In this document: positions 1-8,610 of the stretch, one piece after another
How positions within the stretch are numbered: position 1 is the stretch's first letter
Layout: each line of letters begins with the position of its first letter
Origin: Deltaproteobacteria bacterium
GTDB taxonomy: Bacteria > Desulfobacterota > DAOWNY01
Length of the DNA stretch: 23,819 nt
Assembly: GCA_030642325.1 (NCBI GenBank)
Contig: DAOWNY010000003.1
Span: 1-23,819, forward strand
Direction of reading: 5' to 3'
Program-made: the position numbers and the translations under genes
Notes under the pieces: model-generated
What the model saw: only the letters and a program-made list of their open reading frames with translations
Databases searched by the model: none
What the model was told of the DNA's origin: nothing

Positions 1-1
1 C

Positions 2-91
2 GTGGTGGCGGCAATTGGTGTGTCAATCGGTGTATTGCGAAATCGGATCAAACAGTTTTTTTGCCAAATCTTCGGCAAGAAAAAAAATTAG
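2..91 (+). CDS. C-terminal end of a membrane protein (5' truncated by window)
   Basis: An open frame entering from the left edge gives 29 residues and stops at TAG 89-91. The visible part is a hydrophobic stretch (VVAAIGVSIGVL) followed by a basic tail (RNRIKQFF... GKKKN), which looks like a final transmembrane helix with a cytoplasmic positively charged end. It lies 15 bp upstream of the methyltransferase start, so the two are probably cotranscribed. Too little is present to name the family; a short membrane protein or a polysaccharide export/polymerisation protein are both possible from context. Confidence 0.5.
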   Translation: MVAAIGVSIGVLRNRIKQFFCQIFGKKKN

Positions 92-106
92 CGGGGGAAG
101 AACCGG

Positions 107-1513
107 ATGACTTTTGATCCAGGATCATTCCGGGATCCCTTTGGCCATGTTTTTAGCAGGGATGGCAAGATTTTTCGAAGTGTCTTTGGCCCCGGGGTCG
201 AAGACTATGAAGCTGCAAAAGATGCCGGGGTTTACAGCAAGTTAATCAAGGCCGGCCTGTTGCTTACCCATCAGGAAGTGGGCAAAGACGAACGGGCTCC
301 CGAGGGAACGGTTTACTGCTTAACTCATCCACGTTTGCCCATGGTCAGCTATCCTTGGGAATGGTCATTTTCCATGCTTAAAGATGCAGCACTCATCCAT
401 CTTGATGTCATGGAGATGCTTTTGTCGGATAATTTCTGGCTGCGTGATGCCAGTGCCTTTAATGTGCAATATGATGGAAACCGGTTATGCTTGATCGATA
501 CCCTGTCAATTGGCCGAAGGGTTCCGGAAAGTCCGTGGGTGGCTTACGGGCAGTTTTGTTCCCATTTTTTAGCCCCGCTGGCAGCGGCTGCCTATTGCGA
601 CATACGAACCTTTTCCCTGTGGAGGAACCACATGGACGGCTATCCCCTTGATTTAGCAACTAAGATATTACCGCTAATGAGATTATTGCAACCGGGTATT
701 TTTATGCACCTGACGCTTCATGCCCGATTTCAGAGGATGGCTGATCGAAGAGAAGATATTGGTGAAATCAAGAAGGTAAAAAAGCCAAAAGTTAATGATC
801 CGGGGCTCAGGGGGTTAATCAATTCTCTTAGAAAAACCATCAAGGGCGTTAAGTGGAAACGTTTTTCCGAAATCTGGGAAGAATATGGAAAAATACGAAC
901 TTACCGGGCAGAAGACCTGGCGCTGAAATCTGAGTATGTGGACAATGTAGTGGGGCAGCTAAGGCCGCAGATGGTATGGGATCTGGGAGCAAATACCGGT
1001 GAATATTCATTAATTGCAGCCTCTCATGGGTCTTTTGTAGTCAGTATCGATCAGGATCCGGCCTGCACGGAATTGTTGAATCAAAAACTTGCCAAGGACA
1101 ATAAAAACAGGGGAATCCTGCCGTTGACCATGGACCTCGCCAATCCTTCACCAGGCCTTGGGTGGGACAGCACTGAACGGCTGAGCCTGAAAGAGCGTGG
1201 TCCTGCCGACTTGGTGCTGGCCCTGGCGCTGATTCACCATCTTGTGCTTACCAGTTCAGTGCCCCTGCCGTTAATCGCCAACTGGTTTTCGAAGATAACC
1301 GGTCACTTGCTTTTGGAATATATCCCTCCCACTGATCCCATGGTTAAAAAACTTATAAAAAACCGGGGGGGTGAGCATCTTCCATATAATTGGGAATTAT
1401 TTCAGAAGAGTTTTGAAAAATATTTTGACTTTCTGGATCAAACCACACTTAAGAATGGGCGGATTCTTCTGCACGGTAAAAACAGAAATGGAGCAAAAAG
1501 GGATACCGGTTAG
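107..1513 (+). CDS. Class I SAM-dependent methyltransferase with N-terminal kinase-like domain
   Basis: 468 aa. The C-terminal half is a Rossmann methyltransferase: motif I WDLGANTGEYS at 291-301, acidic end of strand 2 in VSIDQD (312-317), MDLANP near 342-347 and ALALIHHL near 373-379. The N-terminal ~230 residues carry YPWEWSFSMLKDAAL (82-95) and a block DASAFNV (114-120) followed by LID (129-131). I recognise this two-part layout from proteins simply named class I SAM-dependent methyltransferase in polysaccharide loci. The D-x4-N ... ID spacing resembles the catalytic loop and metal-binding Asp of aminoglycoside/LPS-kinase folds, which is my inference. The ATG at 107 has GGGGGAAG seven bases upstream. 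Acceptor substrate is unknown; a glycan or lipid-linked intermediate is likely from the neighbours. Confidence 0.85.
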   Translation: MTFDPGSFRDPFGHVFSRDGKIFRSVFGPGVEDYEAAKDAGVYSKLIKAGLLLTHQEVGKDERAPEGTVYCLTHPRLPMVSYPWEWSFSMLKDAALIHLDVMEMLLSDNFWLRDASAFNVQYDGNRLCLIDTLSIGRRVPESPWVAYGQFCSHFLAPLAAAAYCDIRTFSLWRNHMDGYPLDLATKILPLMRLLQPGIFMHLTLHARFQRMADRREDIGEIKKVKKPKVNDPGLRGLINSLRKTIKGVKWKRFSEIWEEYGKIRTYRAEDLALKSEYVDNVVGQLRPQMVWDLGANTGEYSLIAASHGSFVVSIDQDPACTELLNQKLAKDNKNRGILPLTMDLANPSPGLGWDSTERLSLKERGPADLVLALALIHHLVLTSSVPLPLIANWFSKITGHLLLEYIPPTDPMVKKLIKNRGGEHLPYNWELFQKSFEKYFDFLDQTTLKNGRILLHGKNRNGAKRDTG

Positions 1514-1541
1514 TCAATTCATATCCCGGGTGTTTGTTTGC

Positions 1542-1570
1542 TTTACATTGTTCAATAATTCTTATATAAA
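1542..1570 (+). promoter_or_regulatory. Candidate sigma70 promoter before the GT4 gene
   Basis: TTTACA at 1542-1547 and TATAAA at 1565-1570 are separated by 17 bp, each matching five of six consensus bases. It sits in the 186-bp gap between the methyltransferase and the GT4 gene, about 130 bp before the GTG start, leaving a leader in which I see no clear riboswitch or terminator. Sequence pattern only. Confidence 0.45.
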
Positions 1571-1699
1571 AAGATAGAATAATATTGATGCAGTTTTTGC
1601 CATGGTCCGGCATCCCATCCGCCTTTGTTTGATCGAAATTCCCCCGACCGGGAGAAAGCCAGCCAAAGGAAAAAAGTGGGATAATAATGGGGTGGATTT

Positions 1700-2827
1700 G
1701 TGAAGATCGCCATTGTTCATGACTATCTTAATCAATACGGAGGTGCGGAAAGGGTGGTTGAAGTTCTCCATGATATCTTTCCAAAAGCCCCCGTTTATAC
1801 AACAATTTATCTCCCTGAAAACCTGCCGGACAGTTTTAGAAAAATGGATATCCGGACCTCTTTTATGCAAAGGCTTCCTTTTTTAGATAAGCATTTCAAA
1901 AAATATTTGCTATTGTACCCAAAAGCGGTCGAAAGTTTTGATTTAAGTGATTACGATGTCGTTCTCAGCAGCAGCAGTGCTTTTGCCAAGGGAATCAAGA
2001 CCATATCAAACACTTTGCATATCTGTTATTGTTATACCCCGATGAGATTTGCCTGGGATTACGAAAGATACGTTGAAAAAGAGAATTTTGGAAAAATAAT
2101 TAGCAAAACGCTTCCTTTTTTTATTGATCGCCTTCGAAAATGGGATCTGGAAAAAAATATCAGAGTGGATTATTTTATTGCCATATCAAAAAATGTGCAG
2201 AAAAAAATAGATAGATATTATCGACTTGGGTCGGAGGTCATTTACCCCCCTGTAAATACAACTAAATTTAGCATATCATGCAAAAAGGGGGACTACTATT
2301 TAGTAGTTTCCCGCTTAAATGCTTACAAAGGAATTGATTTAGTAATTGAAGCATTTAACCAACTCGGTTTTCCTTTGAAAATAATCGGGGACGGCCCCCA
2401 CAGAAAAAATTTGGAAAAGCTGGTTAAATCAAATACGGAGTTTCTCGGAAAATTGGATGATGATGATTTGATCAAACATTATCGTCACTGCAAGGCCCTC
2501 ATCTTTCCAGGCGATGAAGATTTTGGTATAGTCCCGGTGGAAACCCAGGCTTGCGGCATTCCGGTAATCGCCCATGCAATGGGAGGGGCTTTGGAAACGG
2601 TAATTGATGGAGTAACCGGGATTCTTTATAAAGAGATGACCCAGGAATCTTTAACGGAAGCAATCACGAGATTTGAAAAAATTAAAAACAATTTTGATTC
2701 TAAAATAATCAGGGAGAATGCCCTCAAGTTTGACCGGGCGATATTTACAGAAAAGATAAAGGCATTCATTGGAGAAAAGACGGCTTCACCCAAAGCCTGC
2801 TCCCGGGTTTTTTCCGTCAACAACTAA
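1700..2827 (+). CDS. Glycosyltransferase family 4 (GT-B retaining)
   Basis: 375 aa, the usual length for GT4. The N-terminal domain starts MKIAIVHDYLNQYGGAERV; the GGAERV block (14-19) is typical of WbaZ/WcaC-like mannosyltransferases. The C-terminal nucleotide-sugar domain shows VVSRLNAYKGIDL (202-214), IIGDGP (228-233) and the E-x7-E motif with E273 and E281 in DEDFGIVPVETQACG. It would transfer a sugar from an NDP donor (often GDP-mannose) to a lipid-linked acceptor at the cytoplasmic face. Start is GTG 1700 preceded by GGGGTGG; the ATG at 1687 is out of frame. The last ~20 residues have no family signature. gmd follows 123 bp downstream, consistent with GDP-sugar use. Exact donor and linkage cannot be read from sequence. 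Confidence 0.9.
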   Translation: MKIAIVHDYLNQYGGAERVVEVLHDIFPKAPVYTTIYLPENLPDSFRKMDIRTSFMQRLPFLDKHFKKYLLLYPKAVESFDLSDYDVVLSSSSAFAKGIKTISNTLHICYCYTPMRFAWDYERYVEKENFGKIISKTLPFFIDRLRKWDLEKNIRVDYFIAISKNVQKKIDRYYRLGSEVIYPPVNTTKFSISCKKGDYYLVVSRLNAYKGIDLVIEAFNQLGFPLKIIGDGPHRKNLEKLVKSNTEFLGKLDDDDLIKHYRHCKALIFPGDEDFGIVPVETQACGIPVIAHAMGGALETVIDGVTGILYKEMTQESLTEAITRFEKIKNNFDSKIIRENALKFDRAIFTEKIKAFIGEKTASPKACSRVFSVNN

Positions 2828-2950
2828 TTGCATACTGAGCAACTGTTTGTCACTTACTCACTCAATTGTAACCACAAGAGCGGTTAATGGAACATTTTGC
2901 TAATTGAGATATAAAAAATACCGAGCTCAGCAAGAAAAGGGGCAATCAAG

Positions 2951-3928
2951 ATGAAAAAAGCTTTAATTTCCGGAATTACCGGTCAAGATGGATCATATTT
3001 AGCAGAGTTTCTCCTGGAGAAAGGTTATGAAGTGCATGGAATCATCAGGAGAGTGGCTCTTGAAGATCCCGAACACCGACTTTGGCGAGTAAGGCATATT
3101 ATCGACCGGCTGAAGTTTCATCCGGGATCTTTAGAAAATTATGCCAGCCTTTTTAGGGTGGTTGAAAAGGTAGATCCTGATGAATGTTACCACTTAGCTT
3201 CCCAAAGTTTCGTTAACTATTCCTTCGAAGATGAATTTTCGACAATTAATACGAACATTAACGGGATCCATTTCATCTTGTCAGCCATCAAGGAAAGGGC
3301 TCCCCATTGCAAATTTTATTTTGCCGCTTCAAGTGAAATGTTCGGTAAGGCGGAACAGGTACCTCAAAATGAGAAAACCTCTTTTCACCCGCGTTCTCCT
3401 TATGGGATTTCCAAGGTGGCCGGTTTTGATTTAACCAGAAATTACCGGGAAGCTTACGACTTATTTGCCTGCAGCGGCATACTTTTTAACCATGAGTCGC
3501 CACGGAGAGGCTACGAATTTGTAACCAGAAAAATAACCAATGCGGTGGCTAGAATTAAATTTGGCTTAAACAATGAACTAAGGCTGGGAAACCTTGATGC
3601 CAAAAGAGATTGGGGGTATTGCGGTGATTATGTTAAAGCCATGTGGCTGATTCTCCAGCAGGATAAACCCGATGATTATGTAATTGCCACCGGCATAACC
3701 CACTCTGTTAAAGAATTTGTAAAATATAGTTTTGATTATGTGGGTCTCGACTGGCAGGATTATGTGGTGGTAGATAAAAATTTTTACCGGCCGGCGGAAA
3801 TTCACGAGCTTAAAGGTGATTTCAGCAAGGCGAAAAAGATATTAGGCTGGCAACCTGAGGTGGATTTTGAAGGTTTGATTAAGTTGATGGTTGATAATGA
3901 TTTAAAAGAGGTAGAAAAGATAGCATAA
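2951..3928 (+). CDS. gmd: GDP-mannose 4,6-dehydratase
   Basis: 325 aa extended short-chain dehydrogenase. It converts GDP-D-mannose to GDP-4-keto-6-deoxy-D-mannose, the precursor of GDP-fucose, GDP-rhamnose, GDP-perosamine and related sugars. Visible marks are the NADP-binding GITGQDGSY (8-16), the RR pair in IIRRV, the catalytic Ser/Glu region AASSEMFG (126-132), YGISK (Tyr151, Lys155) and NHESPRRG (180-187), which is diagnostic of Gmd. Slightly shorter than the ~345-370 aa common form. Start ATG 2951 is preceded by AAAAGGGG. No fucose synthase (WcaG), Rmd or perosamine synthase gene lies within the window, so the final deoxysugar is unknown; the following enzyme may lie left of the window. 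It is followed 32 bp later by the phosphotransferase gene, probably in one operon. Confidence 0.95.
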   Translation: MKKALISGITGQDGSYLAEFLLEKGYEVHGIIRRVALEDPEHRLWRVRHIIDRLKFHPGSLENYASLFRVVEKVDPDECYHLASQSFVNYSFEDEFSTINTNINGIHFILSAIKERAPHCKFYFAASSEMFGKAEQVPQNEKTSFHPRSPYGISKVAGFDLTRNYREAYDLFACSGILFNHESPRRGYEFVTRKITNAVARIKFGLNNELRLGNLDAKRDWGYCGDYVKAMWLILQQDKPDDYVIATGITHSVKEFVKYSFDYVGLDWQDYVVVDKNFYRPAEIHELKGDFSKAKKILGWQPEVDFEGLIKLMVDNDLKEVEKIA

Positions 3929-3960
3929 AAGATATTTTCAAGGGGGAGGCAGGGAGACAC

Positions 3961-5379
3961 ATGCTAAGAGAACGGGCAAAATTATTTAGGGAACTCACCC
4001 AAACCACTGATCTTTTAATTACTTTTATCTCTTTTATAGTGACTTATTATACGCTGGGATATTTTCCGGCCCCGTGGCTGGCCCCACTCCTTCCCTTAAA
4101 AGACTATCTTTGGTTGTTTTTTATTATCCTCCCTTTATGGTGGTTATTGCTGAGAATTCATGGTTTTTATAATTCCCGACGGATTAAGTCCATGACCAGC
4201 ACAGCGTGGATTATTATTAAGACCGGCATCATGATAGCCCTTGTAACCGGAACATTTGCCTTTTTTTTCAATCTCCATCATATCAATCGAACCTTCATTT
4301 TTACCTTCATTATTATTAACGTTTCTTCATTGATTGCCGAGCATTTTATTGCCAGATTTATTTTAAGGATCATTCGCAAGAGGGGCTATAATTATCGCGA
4401 ATTGCTTATTGCCGGAACCGGGAAGAGGGCAGTCGAACTGACAAAAAAAGTTCTCAGGCATACCTGGTGGGGCTTCAGAATTGTCGGATTTGTTGATAAA
4501 GACCCGGAAATGGTGGGAAAAGAAATCCTGGGAATAAAAATAATCGGCACATTAAACGATATCCCCAGACTGGTTAAGGAGCAGGTAATCGATGAAATAA
4601 TTTTTTCAGTACCCCGAAACTGGTTAAACGACATTGAGGCTCCCATTTATGCGTGTGAAGAGATGGGAATCAAGACCAAACTGGCAGCAGACCTTTTTAA
4701 CCCATTAATTGCTAAATCCCATCTTGATGATTTGGACGGCATTCCCCTTTTGACTCTTTCCACCACCCCCCAGAAGGCTGGACAACTATTAATAAAACAG
4801 GCATTTGATATCATAACCTCCCTTTTTTTGTTAATTATTCTTTCCCCCATTTTTCTAATTATTGCCCTGGCCATCAAGATTTCTTCTTCCGGCCCGGTAT
4901 TCTTTAAGCAAATTCGCTGCGGATTAAACGGAAGAAAATTTTTCCTTTATAAATTTCGTTCAATGGTGGATAACGCCGAGAAGATGAAAGCCAGGCTGGA
5001 AAAATATAATGAGGCGGACAGTCCGGTATTCAAGATTCGGAACGACCCACGAATTACCTTGGTTGGTAAATTTCTCCGTAAGACCAGTATGGATGAACTA
5101 CCTCAACTGTTCAACGTTTTAAGAGGTAATATGAGTCTGGTGGGTTCCCGGCCTCCCTTGCCGTCCGAGGTGGACCATTACAAAAGATCGCAAAGGAGAA
5201 GGCTTTCCATGAAGCCCGGAATCACCTGTCTTTGGCAAATAAACGGGAGGAGTGAGGTTAATTTTGACACTTGGATGAAGATGGATCTGGAATATATTGA
5301 CAACTGGTCACTGGCCCTGGATTGCAGGATCCTGATCAAGACAATTCCGGCTATCTTATTCAGCAGGGGAGCGATGTAA
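3961..5379 (+). CDS. Undecaprenyl-phosphate sugar-1-phosphate transferase (WbaP/EpsE-like, PNPT)
   Basis: 472 aa, full length for large polyprenyl glycosylphosphotransferases. Four hydrophobic segments span roughly residues 15-130, followed by a Rossmann-like CoA-binding-type domain (LLIAGTGKRA at 148-157, GFVDKD 176-181). A membrane re-entrant helix at 281-306 then leads into the catalytic sugar transferase domain, with KFRSM (331-335), NDPRIT (361-366), DELPQLFNVLRGNMSLVGSR (378-397) and KPGITCLWQINGRS (418-431). It moves a hexose-1-phosphate from an NDP sugar to undecaprenyl phosphate on the cytoplasmic side, the priming step of capsule/EPS/O-antigen synthesis. Strong SD (AGGGGGAGG region) precedes ATG 3961. 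Sugar specificity (Glc, Gal or other) is not readable. Confidence 0.93.
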   Translation: MLRERAKLFRELTQTTDLLITFISFIVTYYTLGYFPAPWLAPLLPLKDYLWLFFIILPLWWLLLRIHGFYNSRRIKSMTSTAWIIIKTGIMIALVTGTFAFFFNLHHINRTFIFTFIIINVSSLIAEHFIARFILRIIRKRGYNYRELLIAGTGKRAVELTKKVLRHTWWGFRIVGFVDKDPEMVGKEILGIKIIGTLNDIPRLVKEQVIDEIIFSVPRNWLNDIEAPIYACEEMGIKTKLAADLFNPLIAKSHLDDLDGIPLLTLSTTPQKAGQLLIKQAFDIITSLFLLIILSPIFLIIALAIKISSSGPVFFKQIRCGLNGRKFFLYKFRSMVDNAEKMKARLEKYNEADSPVFKIRNDPRITLVGKFLRKTSMDELPQLFNVLRGNMSLVGSRPPLPSEVDHYKRSQRRRLSMKPGITCLWQINGRSEVNFDTWMKMDLEYIDNWSLALDCRILIKTIPAILFSRGAM

Positions 5380-5395
5380 GAAAGGATGGCTATTT

Positions 5396-6931
5396 TTGGG
5401 CCGCATTGATGACAATAAAAATATACTCATACTCATTTCTTTGGGCTTATTTATCAGGGTAATCGCTTACCCCCATACCTGTCTCATTGCTTTAGACGGG
5501 GCATTCCAGTATATCCCGGCGGCAAAATTATATGCCGGCGGGGACTTTAAAGAGGCCTTAAACCAGCTCCAGGCACCCCTTTACCCCCTTTTGATTGGTC
5601 TTCTTTCCAGGCTCGGCTTTCCCCTGGAACCAGCCGGACGATTAATCTCTCTTGTCCTGGGCACCCTTGCAATCGTTCCTCTTTACCTGCTGGGAAATAG
5701 ACTTTTCAAAAATTCCGGTATCTCTTTTCTGGCCGGCCTTCTCTTTGCTGTCCACCCCTATCTGGTCAGATTCTCCGTGGACGTTCTCAAGGAAACATCA
5801 TATATATTTTTTTTGGTAACCTCCCTCTGGTTGGTCTGGGAGGCATTAGCTAGTAAAAAATTATGGTTGCACCTCTTGGCTGGGACGGCGATTGGGCTTG
5901 CTTGCTTAACCCGGGCTGACGGCGTTGAAATTTTTATACTGGCGGGTATCTGGATAATTATCTCTGAAACCCTCGAACCCGGCAAGAAGTATCGGAGAAT
6001 CATAGTATCGCTTTGTTTCCTCTCAATTTTTTCTTTTAGCCTGGTGGCTCCTTATATGTGGCACATCAAACAGACGACGGGTGAGTGGAATTTGAGCAAA
6101 AAAAAGAAAATTGAGGTTCTCGTCGGCAAGGAAAATATTGGGAGCGGGGATAATACCAATGCGGTGCCGACGATAAGGAGATATGCCGGGGGTTTTCTCG
6201 TGCTGGTTTCAAAATCAGTAAAATCGTTTCATCCCCCGCTGCTTATTCTGCTTATTTTTGGTTTGATAAAAAGAAAGGTTATCCCCTATCAAAGGAAAGA
6301 AGAACTTTTTTTAGCCTCTTTTTTTGTTTTTCATTTAGTCCTCCTTTATATGATAGCGGTCAATTATAATGTTTTTCATAATGGTTATCCTGTATTGCAT
6401 ACTCTCAGCAGCCGACATGCTTTGCCGATGGTAGTGGTGTCCTTTTTTTGGATGGGTATGGGAATCCTGGAAATCAGAGGACGAATTTATGGATGGATGA
6501 TTTCCGGAAAAAATGGCTCCCGCTCTCCCAACCTATCAAGGAATATTCTTATTATTATTCTGGCGGTTATTATTCTGGGCATTTTACCCAAGACTCTCAA
6601 GCCCCAAAGAGAAGATAAGCTGGGCCATAAAATAGCAGGAACGTGGATCAAGGAGCACTCTTTAATAGAAGTTCCCGTCATCGCCACTAACCTGCCACGG
6701 GTTTCTTATTATGCCGAAGGAAAACTTATCAGGTTGTCGAAAATTTCTCCCGATGAAATTGACAGCCTGAAAAAAATGAAAGCGAATTTTCTGGTAATAG
6801 GTGATCGGGGCCATGGTCTGCCCGATTTCCTTAAGGCATGGCAGACGATCTTCCAATATAAAGAAAGAAAAGGCGGCAGGGTGATGGTCTACAGGTTGCC
6901 GTCCGGCAAACAAACCGGACCCACCCGTTAA
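5396..6931 (+). CDS. GT39-like (GT-C) integral membrane glycosyltransferase
   Basis: 511 aa with about ten or more hydrophobic segments. The early luminal/periplasmic loop has an acidic residue in ALDGAFQYIPAAKLY (Asp34 near the first helix end), followed by QAPLYPLLIGLLSRLG. These are features of the PMT_2/ArnT-type GT39 fold, which uses polyprenyl-phosphate sugars and acts on the periplasmic face. A soluble C-terminal segment (about 400-511) contains IAGTWIKEHSLIEVPVIATN, commonly seen in this group. I chose TTG 5396 because AAAGGATGG lies 7 bp before it and no in-frame ATG exists until far inside; the ATG at 5386 is out of frame. It sits 16 bp after the phosphotransferase stop, so it is probably the last gene of the polysaccharide operon. 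Donor and acceptor are unknown. Confidence 0.82.
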   Translation: MGRIDDNKNILILISLGLFIRVIAYPHTCLIALDGAFQYIPAAKLYAGGDFKEALNQLQAPLYPLLIGLLSRLGFPLEPAGRLISLVLGTLAIVPLYLLGNRLFKNSGISFLAGLLFAVHPYLVRFSVDVLKETSYIFFLVTSLWLVWEALASKKLWLHLLAGTAIGLACLTRADGVEIFILAGIWIIISETLEPGKKYRRIIVSLCFLSIFSFSLVAPYMWHIKQTTGEWNLSKKKKIEVLVGKENIGSGDNTNAVPTIRRYAGGFLVLVSKSVKSFHPPLLILLIFGLIKRKVIPYQRKEELFLASFFVFHLVLLYMIAVNYNVFHNGYPVLHTLSSRHALPMVVVSFFWMGMGILEIRGRIYGWMISGKNGSRSPNLSRNILIIILAVIILGILPKTLKPQREDKLGHKIAGTWIKEHSLIEVPVIATNLPRVSYYAEGKLIRLSKISPDEIDSLKKMKANFLVIGDRGHGLPDFLKAWQTIFQYKERKGGRVMVYRLPSGKQTGPTR

Positions 6932-6974
6932 TATTGCCCATACCGTTTTGTCAAAAAAAACTACCTGTTGCAAA

Positions 6975-8246
6975 ATGAGATACAAATCAATGACATTTAT
7001 TGATTATGTGGAAAATTTTACTTCCTTGGAACAACATGAACCTATTTTGTTTTTTGACGAATACAAGACATTTAAAATCTCAAAAAAAGAATCCATTAAA
7101 ATCTTAGGCAAAAAATACTGTAAATATATTAATGAGTTTTGGACATCCAAACAAAGACAATCCAACAGTATACACGAAATTTCCTATAGGGCTTGCTACA
7201 AACCCCAACTGCCACACTTTTTTATTGAAAGTTTTACAAAACCGCAAGATATAGTTTATGACCCATTTTCCGGTAGAGGCACTACCATTATTGAAGCATC
7301 GATAATGGATAGAAAGGTTATTGCTAATGACATTAATCCCTTGAGTAAAATATTATCCGAACCGCGATTCTTTATTCCGGATTTTAATGAACTCAAGCAA
7401 AAACTCGAATCTATTTCCATGGATTATTCTTTAAAAGCAGATATTGACATTTCAATGTTTTATCACAGGAAAACAGAAGCTGAAATAATGTCTCTTAAGA
7501 ATTATCTGTATAAAAAAATGGAATCAAATACGGAAGATGCTCTGGATAAATGGATTAGAATGATAGCAACAAATAGATTGACAGGGCATTCATCAGGCTT
7601 TTTTTCTGTCTATACACTGCCGCCGAATCAAGCTGTTTCACCCATTAGGCAAATAAAAATAAATAACCGAAGAAATCAAAAGCCGGAATACAGGAATATT
7701 AAAGAAAGAATTCTTAAGAAAACAAGATCATTGATAAGAAAGATAGATCCATCTTTGAAAAAACAATTATTGAAAAATCATAAAAATTCTCTTTTTTTAA
7801 CATTGGACGCAAGAAAAACAAGACCCATTCCTGATAATTCAGTGCAGCTTACGGTTACTTCGCCGCCGTTTTTAGATGTTGTTCAATATGCACAGGATAA
7901 TTGGCTGCGATGCTGGTTCAATAGTATCTCTGCAAAAGAAATAGAAAAAAAGATCACAATGTCCAGGACTATTGAACAATGGTCTGGTATAATGCAAAAA
8001 GTTTTTAATGAACTATATAGAGTAACAAAATTTGGAGGTTATGTCGCATTTGAAGTGGGAGAAGTCAGGTGCGGAAAAATCAAGCTGGATGAACACGTTC
8101 TTCCTTTGGGCATAAGAAGCGGCTTTAATGTCATTGCAATAATGATTAATGAACAAAATTTTACAAAAACCGCCAATATCTGGGGTATAAAAAATAACAA
8201 AAAAGGAACCAACTCCAACAGGATAATAATTTTCAATAAAGTATAA
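6975..8246 (+). CDS. Solitary DNA methyltransferase (N4-cytosine/N6-adenine type, TSPPF)
   Basis: 423 aa from ATG 6975. Motif I DPFSGRGTT is at 96-104, followed by an acidic end of strand 2 in IANDINP. The catalytic motif IV TSPPF is at 295-299 and a GGYVAFEVGE strand follows. The order is I, then a long variable region (about 110-285, with YTLPPNQAVSP near 213-223), then IV. TSPP[YF] is typical of N4-cytosine DNA methylases, though N6-adenine activity cannot be excluded. The gene is visibly richer in A+T and lysine/asparagine/isoleucine codons than its neighbours, and no restriction endonuclease or specificity gene is adjacent, so it looks like a horizontally acquired orphan methylase. Start is uncertain: TTG 6948, ATG 6975 and ATG 6990 are in frame and none has a strong SD. 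Confidence 0.85.
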   Translation: MRYKSMTFIDYVENFTSLEQHEPILFFDEYKTFKISKKESIKILGKKYCKYINEFWTSKQRQSNSIHEISYRACYKPQLPHFFIESFTKPQDIVYDPFSGRGTTIIEASIMDRKVIANDINPLSKILSEPRFFIPDFNELKQKLESISMDYSLKADIDISMFYHRKTEAEIMSLKNYLYKKMESNTEDALDKWIRMIATNRLTGHSSGFFSVYTLPPNQAVSPIRQIKINNRRNQKPEYRNIKERILKKTRSLIRKIDPSLKKQLLKNHKNSLFLTLDARKTRPIPDNSVQLTVTSPPFLDVVQYAQDNWLRCWFNSISAKEIEKKITMSRTIEQWSGIMQKVFNELYRVTKFGGYVAFEVGEVRCGKIKLDEHVLPLGIRSGFNVIAIMINEQNFTKTANIWGIKNNKKGTNSNRIIIFNKV

Positions 8247-8284
8247 TCTTATTGCAAAAGAAATTTTAAAGGGCTTAGAACGGA

Positions 8285-8311
8285 TGATCTGGTCAAGTAA
8301 AAACGGACACC
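8285..8311. repeat. Possible IS terminal inverted repeat (single end)
   Basis: The sequence beginning TGATCTGGTCAAGTAAAAAC and continuing into GGACACCC resembles the TG-starting, GGACA-containing ends of IS3-family elements. Its orientation fits as the right end of the minus-strand transposase remnant at 8611-8724. No partner end was found between 8725 and 9100, and the ~300 bp separation is longer than in an intact element, so this is tentative. Confidence 0.35.
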
Positions 8312-8366
8312 CATTTAAGCGATTTTTGCCAAAGAAAAATTATTCTCAAAAACATTCCACCTGTGC

Positions 8367-8387
8367 GATTAGCTATTAGGTGTTAGC
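8367..8387. repeat. Heptanucleotide repeat cluster 1 (family NNTYAGC)
   Basis: Three in-phase 7-mers GATTAGC, TATTAGG, TGTTAGC. The same family recurs at 8461-8488 and, inverted, at 8576-8603. Confidence 0.6.
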
Positions 8388-8460
8388 TTTTGCATGAAAC
8401 CATTCAACATCTGCTTGATCTCGTTACGTTTGCCGATCTAATTCCAACTTCAAGTTGAGC

Positions 8461-8488
8461 GATCAGCTGTCAGCGATCAGCCTTTAGC
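8461..8488. repeat. Heptanucleotide repeat cluster 2 (family NNTYAGC)
   Basis: Four in-phase 7-mers GATCAGC, TGTCAGC, GATCAGC, CTTTAGC, preceded by AGC at 8458. The 10-mer AGCCTTTAGC at 8479-8488 has an exact inverted copy at 8590-8599, so the ~100 bp between could loop out as a stem-loop. Confidence 0.65.
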
Positions 8489-8575
8489 TTTGAAAAACCG
8501 AGGTATTACGGGAGCTTGAAATAAATACCCAATGGGTGAAAGTTTTTAACAGCAAAACATCCTGTGATCATTTTG

Positions 8576-8603
8576 GCTAATAGCTGATTGCTAAAGGCTA
8601 ACC
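8576..8603. repeat. Heptanucleotide repeat cluster 3, inverted orientation
   Basis: Four in-phase 7-mers GCTAATA, GCTGATT, GCTAAAG, GCTAACC, the reverse-complement pattern of clusters 1 and 2. It abuts the decayed transposase tail. Confidence 0.6.
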
Positions 8604-8610
8604 GCACAGC

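Noticed and set aside
2828..2950. Promoter with TATAAA near 2911 before gmd
   Set aside because: A TATAAA is present, but no acceptable -35 box occurs 16-18 bp upstream.
6975..8246. Complete restriction-modification system
   Set aside because: Only the methyltransferase is present; the downstream 850 bp has no endonuclease or specificity gene.
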